In this document: positions 63,590 to 64,000 of the stretch, piece after piece
How the letters are laid out: each line of letters opens with the position of its first letter
Numbering within the stretch: the first letter of the stretch is position 1
NCBI RefSeq assembly: GCF_026212465.1
Contig: NC_080056.1
Coordinates: forward strand, 7,924,017 to 7,988,016
Source: Amaranthus tricolor
Taxonomy: Eukaryota; Streptophyta; Magnoliopsida; Caryophyllales; Amaranthaceae
Length of the DNA: 64,000 bases
Reading direction: 5' to 3'
Made by a program: the position numbers and the translations under genes
Notes under the pieces: model-generated
Told to the model about the DNA's origin: nothing
What the model saw: only the letters and a program-made list of their open reading frames with translations
Database searches by the model: none

Positions 63590-64000
63590 TCTTTCTTGAG
63601 AGACCGTCTTTTCTAATGACAGTTCTCAAAAAGACGGTCTCTCAAAAGCCCAGCCCATTATGTTAATTTAAAAAAAAAATGACGTGCGCGTATAAGTGTA
63701 ATGTGAAAAGTCACATAGTGTATTTGGAGTTATAACAACATTTATTTGGGGTTATAACATAATATATTTAGTATTATACCAACATATATTTGGTGTTATA
63801 CCAGCATATATTTGAGAATTATAACATAACTTATTTAGGGTTATAACATAATATATTTAAAGCTATAATAATATATATATTTGAGGTTATAACATAATAT
63901 ATATGAGGTTATAACAACATATATATACTTGGTTATAACATATTATATTTGGAGTTATAACATAATATATAGTTCGGTATATAATGGTCTGTGTTGGGTA
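63590..64000. repeat. GAGAC-type element opening into a 22-bp tandem array (cut by window edge)
   Basis: Left end motifs GAGACCGTCTTTTCTAATGA and AAGACGGTCTCTCAAAAGCC are followed by CCAGCCCATTATGTT. From about 63721 come about twelve imperfect units of TATTTGGGGTTATAACATAA type with a 22-bp period. The array is still running at 64000. Confidence 0.8.

Larger units (their letters stand above)
59509..64000. other. BXL upstream region and gene-poor right end
   Basis: Apart from the BXL promoter, it holds GAGAC-type elements (59849-60010, 62775-62895, 63590 to the edge) and a retroposon tail (62640-62785). The stretch 61290-61640 is more GC-balanced, with two short overlapping reading frames I do not recognise. 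Long T/A runs occur at 60530-60545, 60870-60905 and 60938-60962. Confidence 0.55.

Overview
The window is nuclear DNA of a flowering plant, very probably a eudicot. The genes are intron-rich, intergenic and intronic DNA is AT-rich, and it is crowded with plant mobile elements (MULE, PIF/Harbinger, hAT, CACTA, Stowaway, tiny LTR retrotransposons). The very frequent short element with ends like CTTGTATGAGACGGTCTC reminds me of beet/spinach/quinoa relatives (Caryophyllales). That is an impression from memory and was not tested.

Layout. 1-1.7 kb: first coding exon of an importin-alpha gene (minus strand; the rest lies off the left edge), with microsatellites in its first intron. 3.4-4.4 kb: a PIF/Harbinger-type element. 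4.8-9.6 kb: a complete Mutator-like element (MULE) with ~160-bp terminal inverted repeats, an intact 1020-residue transposase (one intron), and a convergent second gene for a small GRF-type zinc-finger protein broken by one stop codon. 10.3-16.2 kb: a FAR1-RELATED SEQUENCE (FRS11-like) gene, minus strand, itself a domesticated MULE transposase. 18.3-27.6 kb: two tail-to-tail TRICHOME BIREFRINGENCE-LIKE (TBL) polysaccharide O-acetyltransferase genes, five exons each. 31.3-35.0 kb: a KDEL-tailed papain-type cysteine endopeptidase (CEP), four exons. 39.8-45.6 kb: a five-exon gene for a 93-residue endosulfine/ARPP19-family protein, minus strand; its exons are 48-63 bases long. 48.8-59.5 kb: a six-exon BXL1-type beta-xylosidase/alpha-arabinofuranosidase (GH3), minus strand. 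The right end is gene-poor and finishes in a 22-bp tandem array that runs off the window.

The genes do not form one pathway. Three products act on or in the secretory system and cell wall: the TBL pair (Golgi wall acetylation), BXL (apoplastic hemicellulose/pectin trimming) and CEP (ER-derived protease vesicles in dying cells, which in the family also digests wall extensins).

The most informative non-gene content is a set of very small LTR retrotransposons. One family has complete elements of 269-292 bp with 72-bp LTRs, an initiator-Met tRNA primer site and 5-bp target duplications. A second has 183-bp LTRs. Also notable are the two-gene MULE and a group of inverted-repeat elements whose cores are 21-23-bp minisatellites. 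All splice sites and frames were worked out by hand from the sequence; no database search was run.
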